DNA of 15,425 nt from Pseudomonadota bacterium (GCA_023432655.1 JAEYUK010000063.1:1-15425); one strand, 5' to 3'. Numbered from the stretch's first letter, positions 1 through 6,278 are shown. Numbers and translations: made by a program. Notes: generated by a model not told the origin, from the letters alone.

Positions 1-539
1 TTTCAAACCTGCCTAACACCCTTATTCAGGGTTTCAAAACGACTCTCGAATCTGCGATGGAAGCAGATTTATTGCTGATTGTTTGTGATATTTCAGACCC
101 GAACTACCAAAAGCACTTAAGAGTGACTCAGGAAGTTTTAAAAGAACTGAAGATCGAAGAAAAACAACAGATCATCGTCTTTAATAAAAAAGATCTTTTA
201 AACGATCCGGTTCGTGCCCGAATTCTCATGAGAAATTATCCTAATTCTTTTCTCGTCTCTTCTTACGATGAAGAGGATATGAAAAACTTACGCGAATATG
301 TGATTAACTTTTTCTTATCAAAACAAGACCACTACGATCTCTATATTCCTTATGAAGCTGGAGAAGCCCATTCGCGTGTAAGAGCGAATGCAAACATCAT
401 CAATACTGTTTCACATGAGAATGGAATTTTTTACAGAATAAGAATTCCGGATTTCATTTTTCAACAACTAGGTTTGAACAGTTATGTTCTTGCCCCTACA
501 GAAGCTAAGGAGTGGGAGCAAAATCGTTCAAGTTACTAA
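1..539 (+). CDS. hflX: GTPase HflX, C-terminal part (5' end outside window)
   Basis: HflX is a ribosome-associated GTPase that splits or rescues stalled ribosomes under stress. The frame is open from base 3, so the gene enters from upstream; the first ATG at 57 is internal. The visible 178 residues begin just after the expected G3 motif: LPNTLIQGFKTTLE corresponds to the family's conserved LP..L...F..TLE segment, followed by EADLLLIVCDISDP. The G4 guanine-specificity motif NKKD lies at 183-194, and a G5-like FLVSS follows. The last 80 or so residues fit the HflX C-terminal domain (LYIPYEAGEAHSRV, then an FYRIRIP strand). The N-terminal ATP-binding-like domain and G1-G3 are not in the window. 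A small gene for a DnaA domain I protein follows 47 bases downstream and could be cotranscribed. The identification rests on motif order and is strong. Confidence 0.9.
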   Translation, partial: SNLPNTLIQGFKTTLESAMEADLLLIVCDISDPNYQKHLRVTQEVLKELKIEEKQQIIVFNKKDLLNDPVRARILMRNYPNSFLVSSYDEEDMKNLREYVINFFLSKQDHYDLYIPYEAGEAHSRVRANANIINTVSHENGIFYRIRIPDFIFQQLGLNSYVLAPTEAKEWEQNRSSY

Positions 540-586
540 AATTTTAGTTGTCAGATAAGTGCTCGAGATCTTAAGCTTCTTGGCTC

Positions 587-1012
587 ATGAAAAAGAACCG
601 GGTAATTAAACCTAAAAATTTTAAAACACATTGGACCGAGAGGCAGGCGAAGCTCAAAGAAAAGAGTTTGAACCTTGCCCATCCAGTTGTTAAGGCTTCC
701 TACACCTGGTCCATTTTATCAGAACAATTATGTGATGTGCTTGGACCAGAAGTTCATCACCAATGGTTCAAGCAAGTAAGGCCCTTGGTTATTTCTCACA
801 ATGTTTTAATTTTAGAAGTGCCGAACCATTTCAGTGCTCAATGGATTCATACTCATTATCATGAATTGGTGGATGTACTCTTATCCGTTCTCGATAAGAG
901 ATTAACTTCTTTTTTCATTTCTCAGCATGAGCGACTCAGTGCCCCAAAGATAGCTTCTGTACTACTTGAAAGCTCCGCTTCTGAAGTAAATCGTAAGGCC
1001 GAAGACGAGTAA
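587..1012 (+). CDS. Stand-alone DnaA domain I (DnaA_N) protein
   Basis: This 141-residue protein contains what looks like an isolated N-terminal domain of the replication initiator DnaA. Residues ~40-112 show the domain I pattern: W41 and L44 at the start of helix 1, W60 followed by VRPL (family W..PL), a LILEVPN strand (P79, N80), then F82, W86 and Y91 and a final helix. No AAA+ Walker motifs and no helix-turn-helix domain IV follow. The N-terminal ~35 residues are basic (many K and R), and the last ~30 are Ser/Glu-rich and probably flexible. In known DnaA proteins, domain I self-associates and contacts the DnaB helicase and regulators such as DiaA/HobA. A free copy could therefore compete for or bridge these partners, but that is inference. 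An in-frame stop at 572-574 fixes the start at or after 587. No good Shine-Dalgarno sequence is visible. It lies 47 bases after hflX on the same strand. Confidence 0.75.
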   Translation: MKKNRVIKPKNFKTHWTERQAKLKEKSLNLAHPVVKASYTWSILSEQLCDVLGPEVHHQWFKQVRPLVISHNVLILEVPNHFSAQWIHTHYHELVDVLLSVLDKRLTSFFISQHERLSAPKIASVLLESSASEVNRKAEDE

Positions 1013-1079
1013 GGTTAAAAGAATCCCTACGATCAAAATGATTTTATCTCTGTTCATATTTTAAATTGTATCGGATTTT

Positions 1080-1436
1080 CTAATTAACTGAAAGAATCTG
1101 CTTAAGCTTTTCTGGAATTTGAAATGGATCAAAGGGACGCTCGATCTTCCCGACGACATTCGCGAGAAACCCTAACTCTTCTTCTCTACTCTCAATAAGA
1201 ATTACTGGAAGCGTTTTCAAGGCTTCAGAAGCCTCATATTGGAGCTTAAAGGATTCGAGTTCACTAACTACTGTGGCCGCATCTAAAACCAGCACCTGGG
1301 GCCTTAAATCGTCCACCAAATAACTAAAATCCTTAGCACTGCCAATAGTATAGAACTCCAGCTTTTGGGTCTTGAAAACTTTCTCCAAAAGAGATGTCGA
1401 AAAAGTATTTTGATCAATCCATAGGACTAAACCCAT
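1080..1436 (-). CDS. Single-domain response-regulator-like protein with degenerate receiver
   Basis: At 118 residues this has the length and secondary-structure rhythm of a lone CheY-like receiver: a VLWID first strand, the phospho-acceptor strand PQVLVLDAAT with D52, a PVILIES strand with S83 at the Ser/Thr switch position, and a C-terminal IERPFDP segment where active receivers have (L/V)KPFDP. Two features depart from a functional receiver. The usual acidic pair near residue 8 is reduced to D8 alone, and the conserved lysine before the PF is arginine (R100). It may be phosphorylated weakly or act as a pseudo-receiver binding a partner by shape. There is no output domain. An AAAGGA ribosome binding site lies about 9-10 bases before the ATG. 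It is divergent from the small acidic protein at 1486, with almost no intergenic room, and its 3' end faces the DnaA-like gene. No partner kinase is in the window. Confidence 0.6.
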   Translation of the reverse strand: MGLVLWIDQNTFSTSLLEKVFKTQKLEFYTIGSAKDFSYLVDDLRPQVLVLDAATVVSELESFKLQYEASEALKTLPVILIESREEELGFLANVVGKIERPFDPFQIPEKLKQILSVN

Positions 1437-1449
1437 GAGCTTGTATCCT

Positions 1450-1476
1450 TTGACAAAGAGTGGGGTTGATTACTAC
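1450..1476 (+). promoter_or_regulatory. Possible sigma-70 promoter for the small acidic protein
   Basis: A perfect TTGACA hexamer stands at 1450-1455, with a poor -10 match (TACTAC, 1471-1476) after a 15-base spacer. If used, transcription would begin at about the ATG at 1486. The same bases, read on the other strand, contain the AAAGGA ribosome binding site of the receiver-like gene, so the TTGACA may be a by-product of that signal. Weak call. Confidence 0.25.
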
Positions 1477-1485
1477 CATCGGACC

Positions 1486-1779
1486 ATGGAAAAAGAAAAG
1501 CCTAAAATCCAGGTCCGTGATGTTGAGAGCCAACAGGTCCTCTTTGAATGCGATCTTCATGAGTCTGAGAGAGCATGGCAATTTGCCGCCGAAATGGAGG
1601 AACTTGGGCTTGATATCGAAGTTATCAACCCTACTCTGGGTGAAACCCTCTCTCATTCCCTAGGAGTGAGTAAAGAAGATCTTGCAGCTTACAAAGAAAG
1701 CATGGAAGAAGAAATCGAAGGTCACAATGATTCTGGTTCCTGCTGCTTTACTACTGACTCAGATAAGATCATCCAATAG
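1486..1779 (+). CDS. Conserved-looking small acidic protein, function unknown
   Basis: I do not recognise this protein. From the ATG at 1486 it has 97 residues beginning MEKEKPKIQVRD. It is strongly acidic, with an N-terminal strand-like part (KIQVRDVESQQVLFECDL), a likely helix with many Glu (residues ~25-38), a GLDIEVINPTLGETL segment, a second acidic helix (KEDLAAYKESMEEEIEG), and a tail with adjacent cysteines in GSCCF. There is no signal peptide or membrane segment, so it should be cytosolic. An upstream in-frame ATG at 1435 has an AGGA at a suitable distance and would add 17 residues. I prefer 1486 because the longer form would overlap the divergent gene's start codon and leave no promoter space, but the choice is open. 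The paired cysteines could bind metal or be redox active; that is speculation. It is convergent with the chemotaxis receptor gene 26 bases away. Confidence 0.55.
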   Translation: MEKEKPKIQVRDVESQQVLFECDLHESERAWQFAAEMEELGLDIEVINPTLGETLSHSLGVSKEDLAAYKESMEEEIEGHNDSGSCCFTTDSDKIIQ

Positions 1780-1791
1780 GTAGCGCATACC

Positions 1792-1810
1792 TTTTGGGCT
1801 GAAGCCTAAG
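1792..1810. terminator. Weak hairpin between convergent genes
   Basis: TTGGGC (1794-1799), loop TGAA, then GCCTAA (1804-1809) can pair with one G-U. It sits between the small acidic gene and the chemotaxis receptor gene and overlaps the latter's stop codon. On the plus strand a T-rich stretch (CTTTTTG) follows a few bases later. It could be a bidirectional terminator, but the stem is short. Confidence 0.3.
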
Positions 1811-3143
1811 CTGTCTTTTTGAGAGATTTTTCCGAAATATTTTGCATCTCTTCAATTAAACTGACCGTCTTCTCAGAGGCCTGACTATAGCGCCCACCAT
1901 AATCCATGAGGTTCTTGGCCTCGTCTGATTTTCCTGAGTGGATTAACTCGATAACTTCAGCAGCTGCGCTGTGAAATTCAGCATGAGAGGTCTTCAGGGT
2001 ATCGTAAGTTTTCTGACCCAGCTCACGATAAGTCACACCGTCCCCATGAAGCCATTTTCCTAAAGCACAAGCATTGTCTCTGCAAACATCCTTAGCTACG
2101 AGTGTTCCGTCGTTTACTTCAAGATACTTTGTAAGTTTCATCTTCCAATCGATGTGGGCCTTCTTAGCTGAATTGAAATCAAACTGCTTGTGATAGACTT
2201 TAAGAGAGTAACCAATCTTTTCTAGCGTTTGAATAAATTGCGCATTCATAAATTCCAATTTTGAAGCAAGTTCCGCCGCCGACTGGCTTCCGGCCATTGC
2301 TCTTGATGACATCTCTTTGGTCGAATGTTCGAGGTCTTCCAAAGACTTAGATATTTGTTGAACACCTAAATGCTGTTCTTGGGTGGCCTTAGATATTTCG
2401 TTTGCTTTTACCTCTGTCAGTTTAGAAGAGTTGGAAAGGTTTTTAAATGAACTCACGATTTCATTTCCCTTTGAGGAAACTTCTGAAATAGCTTTCACTA
2501 TTTCTGTAGTCGCCTTTTCTAATTCAATTGATACCTCTTCAATTTTATTTCGGGTTTGCTCGGTGGCCTTCCCAAGAATCATTTCGATTTCCTTGGCGGC
2601 TTCACCACTAGAGTGGGCAAGATTTCCCATTTCCACGGCGACAATGGCAAAACCTTTACCAGCGTCACCGGCCCTCGCCGCCTCTACAGAGGCATTGAAA
2701 GACAACAGCCGCGTCTGAAAAACGATATCGTTAATCATATTGGTCTTTAGTTTAATTTGGGCGAGAGTTTCAGTAACGGATGAAATTTCAGTTAAGCTCG
2801 TGCGCACAGTGGTTTCCAAGGAGCCGCTTCGAAGACTAACGTTATCGACCAGACGGATCAGGTCATGCATAGATAATTCTGATTTTTCAACTTCCTGACT
2901 CGAGGAGGTAGCAACCCGACTCAAATCCGCCGCAGCCTCTGCCGTAGTGGAGACCATAGATGAGATTTCGAAAGAAGCCTCTGAAGAAGATTCAATCGCT
3001 ATTTTTTCAGCAGCAACAACACCTTTTAGAGCTTCACAGCGGCCATAAAGATCTCTGGCCGCTTCTAGTAAGGTCTCAATATTTTCATATAAATGTTGTA
3101 ACTCATCTGATGACTTAGAAAATAACTTAAAAATTTTTCCCAT
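1806..3143 (-). CDS. Soluble methyl-accepting chemotaxis protein with C-terminal CZB zinc-binding domain
   Basis: This 445-residue receptor has no hydrophobic segment long enough to cross the membrane, so it should sit in the cytosol. Residues ~40-310 form the coiled-coil signalling region, with the kinase-contacting hairpin tip around 138-185 ([20 protein letters not shown], then [13 protein letters not shown], the MCP signature). The C-terminal part (~325-415) is a CZB (chemoreceptor zinc-binding) domain: H330 in KKAHIDW, C359 in the diagnostic C-A-LGKWL motif (with an extra C354), and H387 and H391 in SHAEFH. In TlpD-type receptors and DgcZ, the same 3-His/1-Cys site binds zinc and senses zinc or oxidants such as HOCl. 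The equivalent role here is inference from the family. No ligand-binding PAS domain is present; the first ~40 residues are unassigned. AAGGTAGG lies 4 bases before the ATG. No other che gene is in the window, so it must signal to a distant CheA/CheW cluster. Confidence 0.92.
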   Translation of the reverse strand: MGKIFKLFSKSSDELQHLYENIETLLEAARDLYGRCEALKGVVAAEKIAIESSSEASFEISSMVSTTAEAAADLSRVATSSSQEVEKSELSMHDLIRLVDNVSLRSGSLETTVRTSLTEISSVTETLAQIKLKTNMINDIVFQTRLLSFNASVEAARAGDAGKGFAIVAVEMGNLAHSSGEAAKEIEMILGKATEQTRNKIEEVSIELEKATTEIVKAISEVSSKGNEIVSSFKNLSNSSKLTEVKANEISKATQEQHLGVQQISKSLEDLEHSTKEMSSRAMAGSQSAAELASKLEFMNAQFIQTLEKIGYSLKVYHKQFDFNSAKKAHIDWKMKLTKYLEVNDGTLVAKDVCRDNACALGKWLHGDGVTYRELGQKTYDTLKTSHAEFHSAAAEVIELIHSGKSDEAKNLMDYGGRYSQASEKTVSLIEEMQNISEKSLKKTA

Positions 3144-3188
3144 AAATCCTACCTTGTAGAATTCTTTTCGGAATGAGATTACACTTCA

Positions 3189-3220
3189 TGATTTGATATT
3201 AATCAGCTATTTTCAAATCA
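3189..3220. promoter_or_regulatory. Inverted repeat upstream of the chemotaxis receptor gene
   Basis: TGATTTGA (3189-3196) and TCAAATCA (3213-3220) are exact inverted copies separated by 16 bases. The dyad lies 46 bases before the receptor start, in the 135-base gap after the btuB-like gene. On the minus strand the spacer includes TAATAT, a possible -10 element. It may be an operator or part of the promoter. The AT-rich sequence makes chance a real alternative. Confidence 0.3.
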
Positions 3221-3278
3221 ATACCGTACTAAAATGAATGGCTATCTATCCACTGGCCATGGAGAATTGAATCTAGAT

Positions 3279-5063
3279 TTACTTAAAAGTCCTACCAAAG
3301 TGAACAAACACTGACCTCGGCATGACTGAATATCCATAAAGCTCTTCATACTCGCGGTTAAGGAGATTCAGGATTTGAAGACCCAATGTATTCTTCCCGC
3401 TAGTAAACCTTGCTCCCGTATCAATGGTGTCAAACTCATTTAGCTTAACGACATTTCCGTTCTCATCAATATCCTTCCGGGATGTAGAAAATTTATATTT
3501 GGTAAAAAGTTCCAATCTCTCCTCTGGAAAATAGGCCAGTTCAAGACTGTATTGCTGAGAAGGCCTTCTTAATATCGGTGACTCTTCTTCTTTAAACTCC
3601 TGGTGAAGAAATGCAGGAGTGATTTTAAAATTCTCTAAACTCCACGTACCACTTCCTTCAATCCCGTGAGCGATAAAACGCCCTTGGTTAAGATACCCTT
3701 GGTTTGTGTAAGTGATCAAATTGGCCAGGCGGTTTTGAAAAAACGCAATTTCCGTTTTTAACATTTCTCCTTCATGAGTCCATCGCATTTCATAATTGTG
3801 ATTACGCTCTGGAACCAAATTTTCATTACCGACAGGAAATCCAAAGATATCAGGACCATGAAGCTGATAAAGTGAAGGGGCCTTAAAACCCTGGGAGTAT
3901 TGTAAAGATAAAGTTTCGGTTCCGAATGTCTGGCCGATTCCCGCAGCACCGGTTTGAAAGTTCCCGTAACGACTATGGTTTTCCACTCTTATTCCAAGTT
4001 GCGCTTTAAAACCATTTTTATAAAAACCAGTTTGAGCAAATAGTGAATGAAGGTTTGCCACTTTCTCCAAATTACGATTTTGAAAAGTCTCATGCTCGCT
4101 GGCAAGTCCACTTAAAAGTTGAAAAGATCCCCGCTCGAAATTATGCAAGAACTCATTCTCAATCAAATCTCCATCGTAAAGATCCCGGGCAACAGTTTCA
4201 GTTTTAATTAAACGCTGATGCCGGGATAGCCCAGTTCTAAGAGATATGGCCGAGTGAGCATTGATATCATAACCGGTCTTTTGCTGGACCATATATTGAT
4301 CATTTCGGCTCTCCTCTTCAGTACTATCCGTAGCAAAGCCATCGAGTTCATTGTTTCCTCTAAGAAATGAAAATAAAAAATCGGTCTGCCAGGACTCTGC
4401 CCAAACGTGCTGAGAGGATGAGGTGAGTTGGGTCATGTCGGCCCCATCTCTTTCACTAGCATTGAACCGTTTTTTGTTCAGCCGAGAAAGCCCATCAGTT
4501 CGCATGCTGGACCAGGTTAAAGTTCCTTGATTTTTTTGTGATTTCCAATCGTGAGAAAGAGAAGAATCAAACGTACCAAAGCTCCCACCATTAATACTTA
4601 AACGTGTTTCAGGTGAGTTCTCACCTTTCCTTGTTCTCATATCTACGAGTCCACCCATGGCATCAGATCCAAAAAGAACTGCCTGTGGACCTTTATACAA
4701 GGTCAGGTCTTTTAAAAAAGCACTGGATAAAAACGCTGAATCAAATTGTCTGTCAGTATTAGACGTATCAGTAATGCGTAGACCATCAATCGTAAATGAT
4801 ACATGCCGAGCCTCGGTACCTCGGATAAAGTAAGAGACTCTTCCTCCTGGTCCACCATTCTGACTGGGAGTAACCCCGTTTAAATCACTAATGGCTTCTG
4901 AAATTAGAACTGAGTGGTGTCTTTGTAAATCCTCTTCACTCAGCGACTCAGAACTCCCCAAGTTAAAATCGGATAGCTCTTTACTCGCCGTGACTTCTAT
5001 CGCCTCGAGTTCTTCGGAAAAAGCAGGGACTGCGAAAATAATTAGCAAAAGGAATAAAGACAT
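3279..5063 (-). CDS. btuB: TonB-dependent outer-membrane receptor, BtuB-like (cobalamin uptake)
   Basis: This is an outer-membrane gated porin predicted to import vitamin B12 or related corrinoids using TonB energy. The 594 residues match the BtuB size class (about 600). Residues 1-16 form a signal peptide ending VPAFS, unusual in lacking Lys or Arg in the n-region. A TonB-box-like EAIEVTA follows at ~20-26. The plug domain spans ~35-145 (SEAISDLNGVTP, YFIRGTEARHV, FTIDGLRI, LYKGPQAVLFGSDAMGG). Alternating amphipathic strands make a 22-stranded-type barrel to the C terminus, ending HFGRTFK. Substrate assignment rests mainly on the cobalamin riboswitch directly upstream rather than on the protein itself. 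A strong GGGGAGG ribosome binding site (5076-5070), 6 bases before the ATG, decides the start. No BtuCDF transporter is adjacent, so periplasmic and inner-membrane uptake genes must lie elsewhere. Confidence 0.88.
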   Translation of the reverse strand: MSLFLLLIIFAVPAFSEELEAIEVTASKELSDFNLGSSESLSEEDLQRHHSVLISEAISDLNGVTPSQNGGPGGRVSYFIRGTEARHVSFTIDGLRITDTSNTDRQFDSAFLSSAFLKDLTLYKGPQAVLFGSDAMGGLVDMRTRKGENSPETRLSINGGSFGTFDSSLSHDWKSQKNQGTLTWSSMRTDGLSRLNKKRFNASERDGADMTQLTSSSQHVWAESWQTDFLFSFLRGNNELDGFATDSTEEESRNDQYMVQQKTGYDINAHSAISLRTGLSRHQRLIKTETVARDLYDGDLIENEFLHNFERGSFQLLSGLASEHETFQNRNLEKVANLHSLFAQTGFYKNGFKAQLGIRVENHSRYGNFQTGAAGIGQTFGTETLSLQYSQGFKAPSLYQLHGPDIFGFPVGNENLVPERNHNYEMRWTHEGEMLKTEIAFFQNRLANLITYTNQGYLNQGRFIAHGIEGSGTWSLENFKITPAFLHQEFKEEESPILRRPSQQYSLELAYFPEERLELFTKYKFSTSRKDIDENGNVVKLNEFDTIDTGARFTSGKNTLGLQILNLLNREYEELYGYSVMPRSVFVHFGRTFK

Positions 5064-5160
5064 TATTATCCTCCCCGGGAATGTCTGATCCTTAAGGCCG
5101 TATCTGACTTTACAGTTGCGGGACAGTGCTGGAGTTACACCAGCTTCCGGCTTTTAAGGA
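5064..5160 (-). promoter_or_regulatory. Cobalamin riboswitch (compact form) controlling btuB
   Basis: Read on the minus strand, the leader contains the hallmark cobalamin-aptamer blocks in the right order: an AAAAG..GGAAG element, GGTGTAACTCC (conserved GGTGxAAxTCC), GTCCCGCAACTGTAA (conserved CCCGCxACTGT) and AGTCAGATACGGCC. Pairings visible by eye: TCCTTAA (5160-5154) with TTAAGGA (5095-5089); GCCG (5151-5148) with CGGC (5100-5097); GCTGG (5144-5140) with CCAGC (5132-5128). The aptamer is only about 72 bases because the variable arms normally found between ACTGT and the 3' block are absent. The ribosome binding site GGGGAGG lies 12 bases after the closing stem, with no terminator hairpin and U-run, so control is probably at translation. 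In this family, bound corrinoid switches expression off. A TACAAT at 5179-5174 could be the -10 of its promoter, but no good -35 is visible. Confidence 0.85.
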
Positions 5161-5187
5161 AATAATTTAGCTCATTGTAGTGGGAAC

Positions 5188-5517
5188 TTAATCGAAAAGC
5201 ATCTGTTTAATTACTAGCTTAATCTGAACGATTTCTGAAATTTTTAGTTTTGTGACTCTTGTCTTCAGGCGTTTTTTTGAAATTGTTCTGATTTGTTCGC
5301 AAATGGCCTGTCCCTCTAAACCATCAATATGGGTATCAACTCTTGTAGGCCAATTTTTTTTCTTAGTTGTTAATGGAATAACAATGATCGTATCTAATTG
5401 CTCATTCATAGAATCAGGAGAAACAACAACACAAGGCCTAAGCCCTGCTTGTTCAGATCCTTTAGTTGGATCTAAGACAACATCCCAGACATCTCCTCTA
5501 CTTATTACCTGTCTCAA
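5188..5517 (-). CDS. mazF: MazF/PemK-family endoribonuclease toxin
   Basis: This is a 109-residue MazF-type toxin, predicted to cut mRNA at short specific sequences and so stop translation when its antitoxin is lost. Family landmarks are present: RGDVW at 7-11 opens the fold, E22 and R27 (SEQAGLRPCVVV) lie in the loop used for RNA binding and catalysis, PLTT (T50/T51) holds the conserved Thr, and CEQIRTISKKRL (E74, R77) is the conserved closing strand. Length is typical. The start is a TTG at 5517 with GGAG 7 bases upstream; it overlaps the antitoxin's last codons by 20 bases, implying translational coupling. The cut specificity cannot be read from sequence. Between its stop and the btuB riboswitch there are only 27 bases and no visible terminator, so read-through into the riboswitch is possible. 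Confidence 0.9.
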   Translation of the reverse strand: MRQVISRGDVWDVVLDPTKGSEQAGLRPCVVVSPDSMNEQLDTIIVIPLTTKKKNWPTRVDTHIDGLEGQAICEQIRTISKKRLKTRVTKLKISEIVQIKLVIKQMLFD

Positions 5518-5734
5518 GCTTTGACTCCAACCATTCGACGTCTTCTTTAGATAATGCAGTATCTTTGAAATTCCATTTTGTATGATGAGGACGTTTTCTA
5601 ACCAGAAGGATTACGCCTTTTTCAGCGATAATTTCATAATCGAAGCTTTCATCAAACCCCGCCTCTTCGAGTTCCGCTTTTGGTATCCGGAATCCTAAGG
5701 AGTTACCAATTTTTTGAAGTTTTGCTTGGCCCAT
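5498..5734 (-). CDS. mazE: MazE/AbrB-type antitoxin
   Basis: This 78-residue antitoxin should neutralise the MazF encoded immediately downstream and repress its own promoter as a DNA-binding dimer. The N terminus, GQAKLQKIGNSLGFRIPKAE (residues 2-21), is the classic SpoVT/AbrB swapped-hairpin DNA-binding sequence (K.GNS.GvrIP), followed by LEEAGF and IIAEKGVILLV strands. The acidic C-terminal tail (KEDVEWLESKLE) is the part expected to occupy the toxin's active-site groove. The frame is open to 5788, but I choose the ATG at 5734 because the family begins at this motif and the promoter lies between 5735 and 5769. No Shine-Dalgarno sequence precedes this ATG, and it sits where transcription should start, so the message may be leaderless. 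Confidence 0.88.
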   Translation of the reverse strand: MGQAKLQKIGNSLGFRIPKAELEEAGFDESFDYEIIAEKGVILLVRKRPHHTKWNFKDTALSKEDVEWLESKLETGNK

Positions 5735-5737
5735 AAC

Positions 5738-5769
5738 AAAGTTATAATATGTTATAACTTTAAATTCAA
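5738..5769 (-). promoter_or_regulatory. mazEF promoter with embedded perfect inverted-repeat operator
   Basis: On the minus strand, a -35 TTGAAT (5769-5764), a 17-base spacer and a -10 TATAAC (5746-5741) make a good sigma-70 promoter. Overlapping it is a perfect inverted repeat with 10-base arms: AAAGTTATAA (5738-5747) and TTATAACTTT (5752-5761), separated by TATG. The dyad covers the spacer and the -10 box, the expected position for autorepression by the MazE or MazE-MazF complex. Six bases separate the -10 from the mazE ATG. Confidence 0.7.
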
Positions 5770-5772
5770 GCC

Positions 5773-5796
5773 AAAAAAAAGGCCCCAAAAGGGGCC
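5773..5796 (-). terminator. Strong intrinsic terminator after hpf
   Basis: On the minus strand the sequence is GGCCCC, loop TTTT, GGGGCC, then eight T residues (stem arms 5796-5791 and 5786-5781, T-run 5780-5773). It starts 12 bases past the hpf stop. This ends the lpt-rpoN-hpf operon and insulates it from the mazEF promoter, which starts just downstream. Confidence 0.92.
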
Positions 5797-5807
5797 CCTC
5801 TGAGAAA

Positions 5808-6197
5808 CTAAGCTATTTTCTCCTGATATTCTTTATATTGATATTCCTCTTCATCTCTTATTCTTTCTTCAATCTCCAGATACTTCGGAGTTTGATAAGA
5901 ATGAGTATGAATTCTGTTTCGTTTGATTTCTTTTTGTTTATCGATTTGACGTTCCATCTTCTCAACAACTAAGTCCAAAGATTTGTACATGTTGTCCGCC
6001 GAAGCTTTGGCGAAGAAGGTAAATTTAGGGCCAGTAACTTTAACTTCTGCCCAGTGCTCGTCGTTGTTGACCCAGCAGAGCCATTGAACATTGGTGTTAC
6101 CTTGAAAATACTTCTCAAATTTTTCTGATTTCTCTTTAATGCGCTCGTCTAGTGCTTCTGTGTGTTTTAAATGCTTGAAAGAAATTTTTAATCTCAT
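5808..6197 (-). CDS. hpf: Ribosome hibernation promoting factor (HPF/RaiA family)
   Basis: HPF binds the decoding region of idle 30S subunits and stabilises inactive ribosomes in starvation. The 129-residue protein shows the S30AE fold pattern: a MRLKISFKHLK first strand, a basic helix (LDERIKEKSEKFEKYF), a WAEVKVTG strand with TFFAKASADNMYKSLDLVVEKMERQI, the signature DnmY.sID.....l..Ql. A Glu/Lys-rich tail of about 30 residues follows. This is the short form, slightly longer than E. coli HPF (95) and YfiA (113), without the C-terminal dimerisation domain of long HPF. Position after rpoN is the standard proteobacterial arrangement. A GAGG 8 bases before the ATG (6209-6206) supports the start. 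The 81-base gap after rpoN holds an A9 run but no clear hairpin. Control could be by read-through from the operon; I see no convincing separate promoter. Confidence 0.93.
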   Translation of the reverse strand: MRLKISFKHLKHTEALDERIKEKSEKFEKYFQGNTNVQWLCWVNNDEHWAEVKVTGPKFTFFAKASADNMYKSLDLVVEKMERQIDKQKEIKRNRIHTHSYQTPKYLEIEERIRDEEEYQYKEYQEKIA

Positions 6198-6278
6198 GTT
6201 ACGTGCCTCAAAAAAAAATTAAATATCGCGGACACAAAAATTACCTAACGGTTTATGCCATGCCTCAACACTCCTTGG

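Noticed and set aside
562..578. Four overlapping six-base palindromes (CTCGAG, AGATCT, CTTAAG, AAGCTT) resembling a cloning polylinker
   Set aside because: The flanking sequence is continuous native-looking coding DNA on both sides and no vector sequence is seen; most simply chance.
2383..2750. Plus-strand open frames inside the chemotaxis receptor gene
   Set aside because: They are antisense shadows of a strongly recognised gene; their translations show no family features.
5735..5788. Longer MazE starting at 5788
   Set aside because: It would place coding sequence across the mazEF promoter/operator and the hpf terminator; AbrB-type antitoxins start near the GQAKLQKIGNS motif.
6202..6225. 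A-run/T-run between rpoN and hpf as a terminator
   Set aside because: No stable stem immediately precedes the T-run on the minus strand.
6250..6262. TGGCAT on the minus strand upstream of hpf as a sigma-54 -24 element
   Set aside because: No GC-containing -12 element is found at the required spacing; rpoN next door made this tempting but the match is poor.
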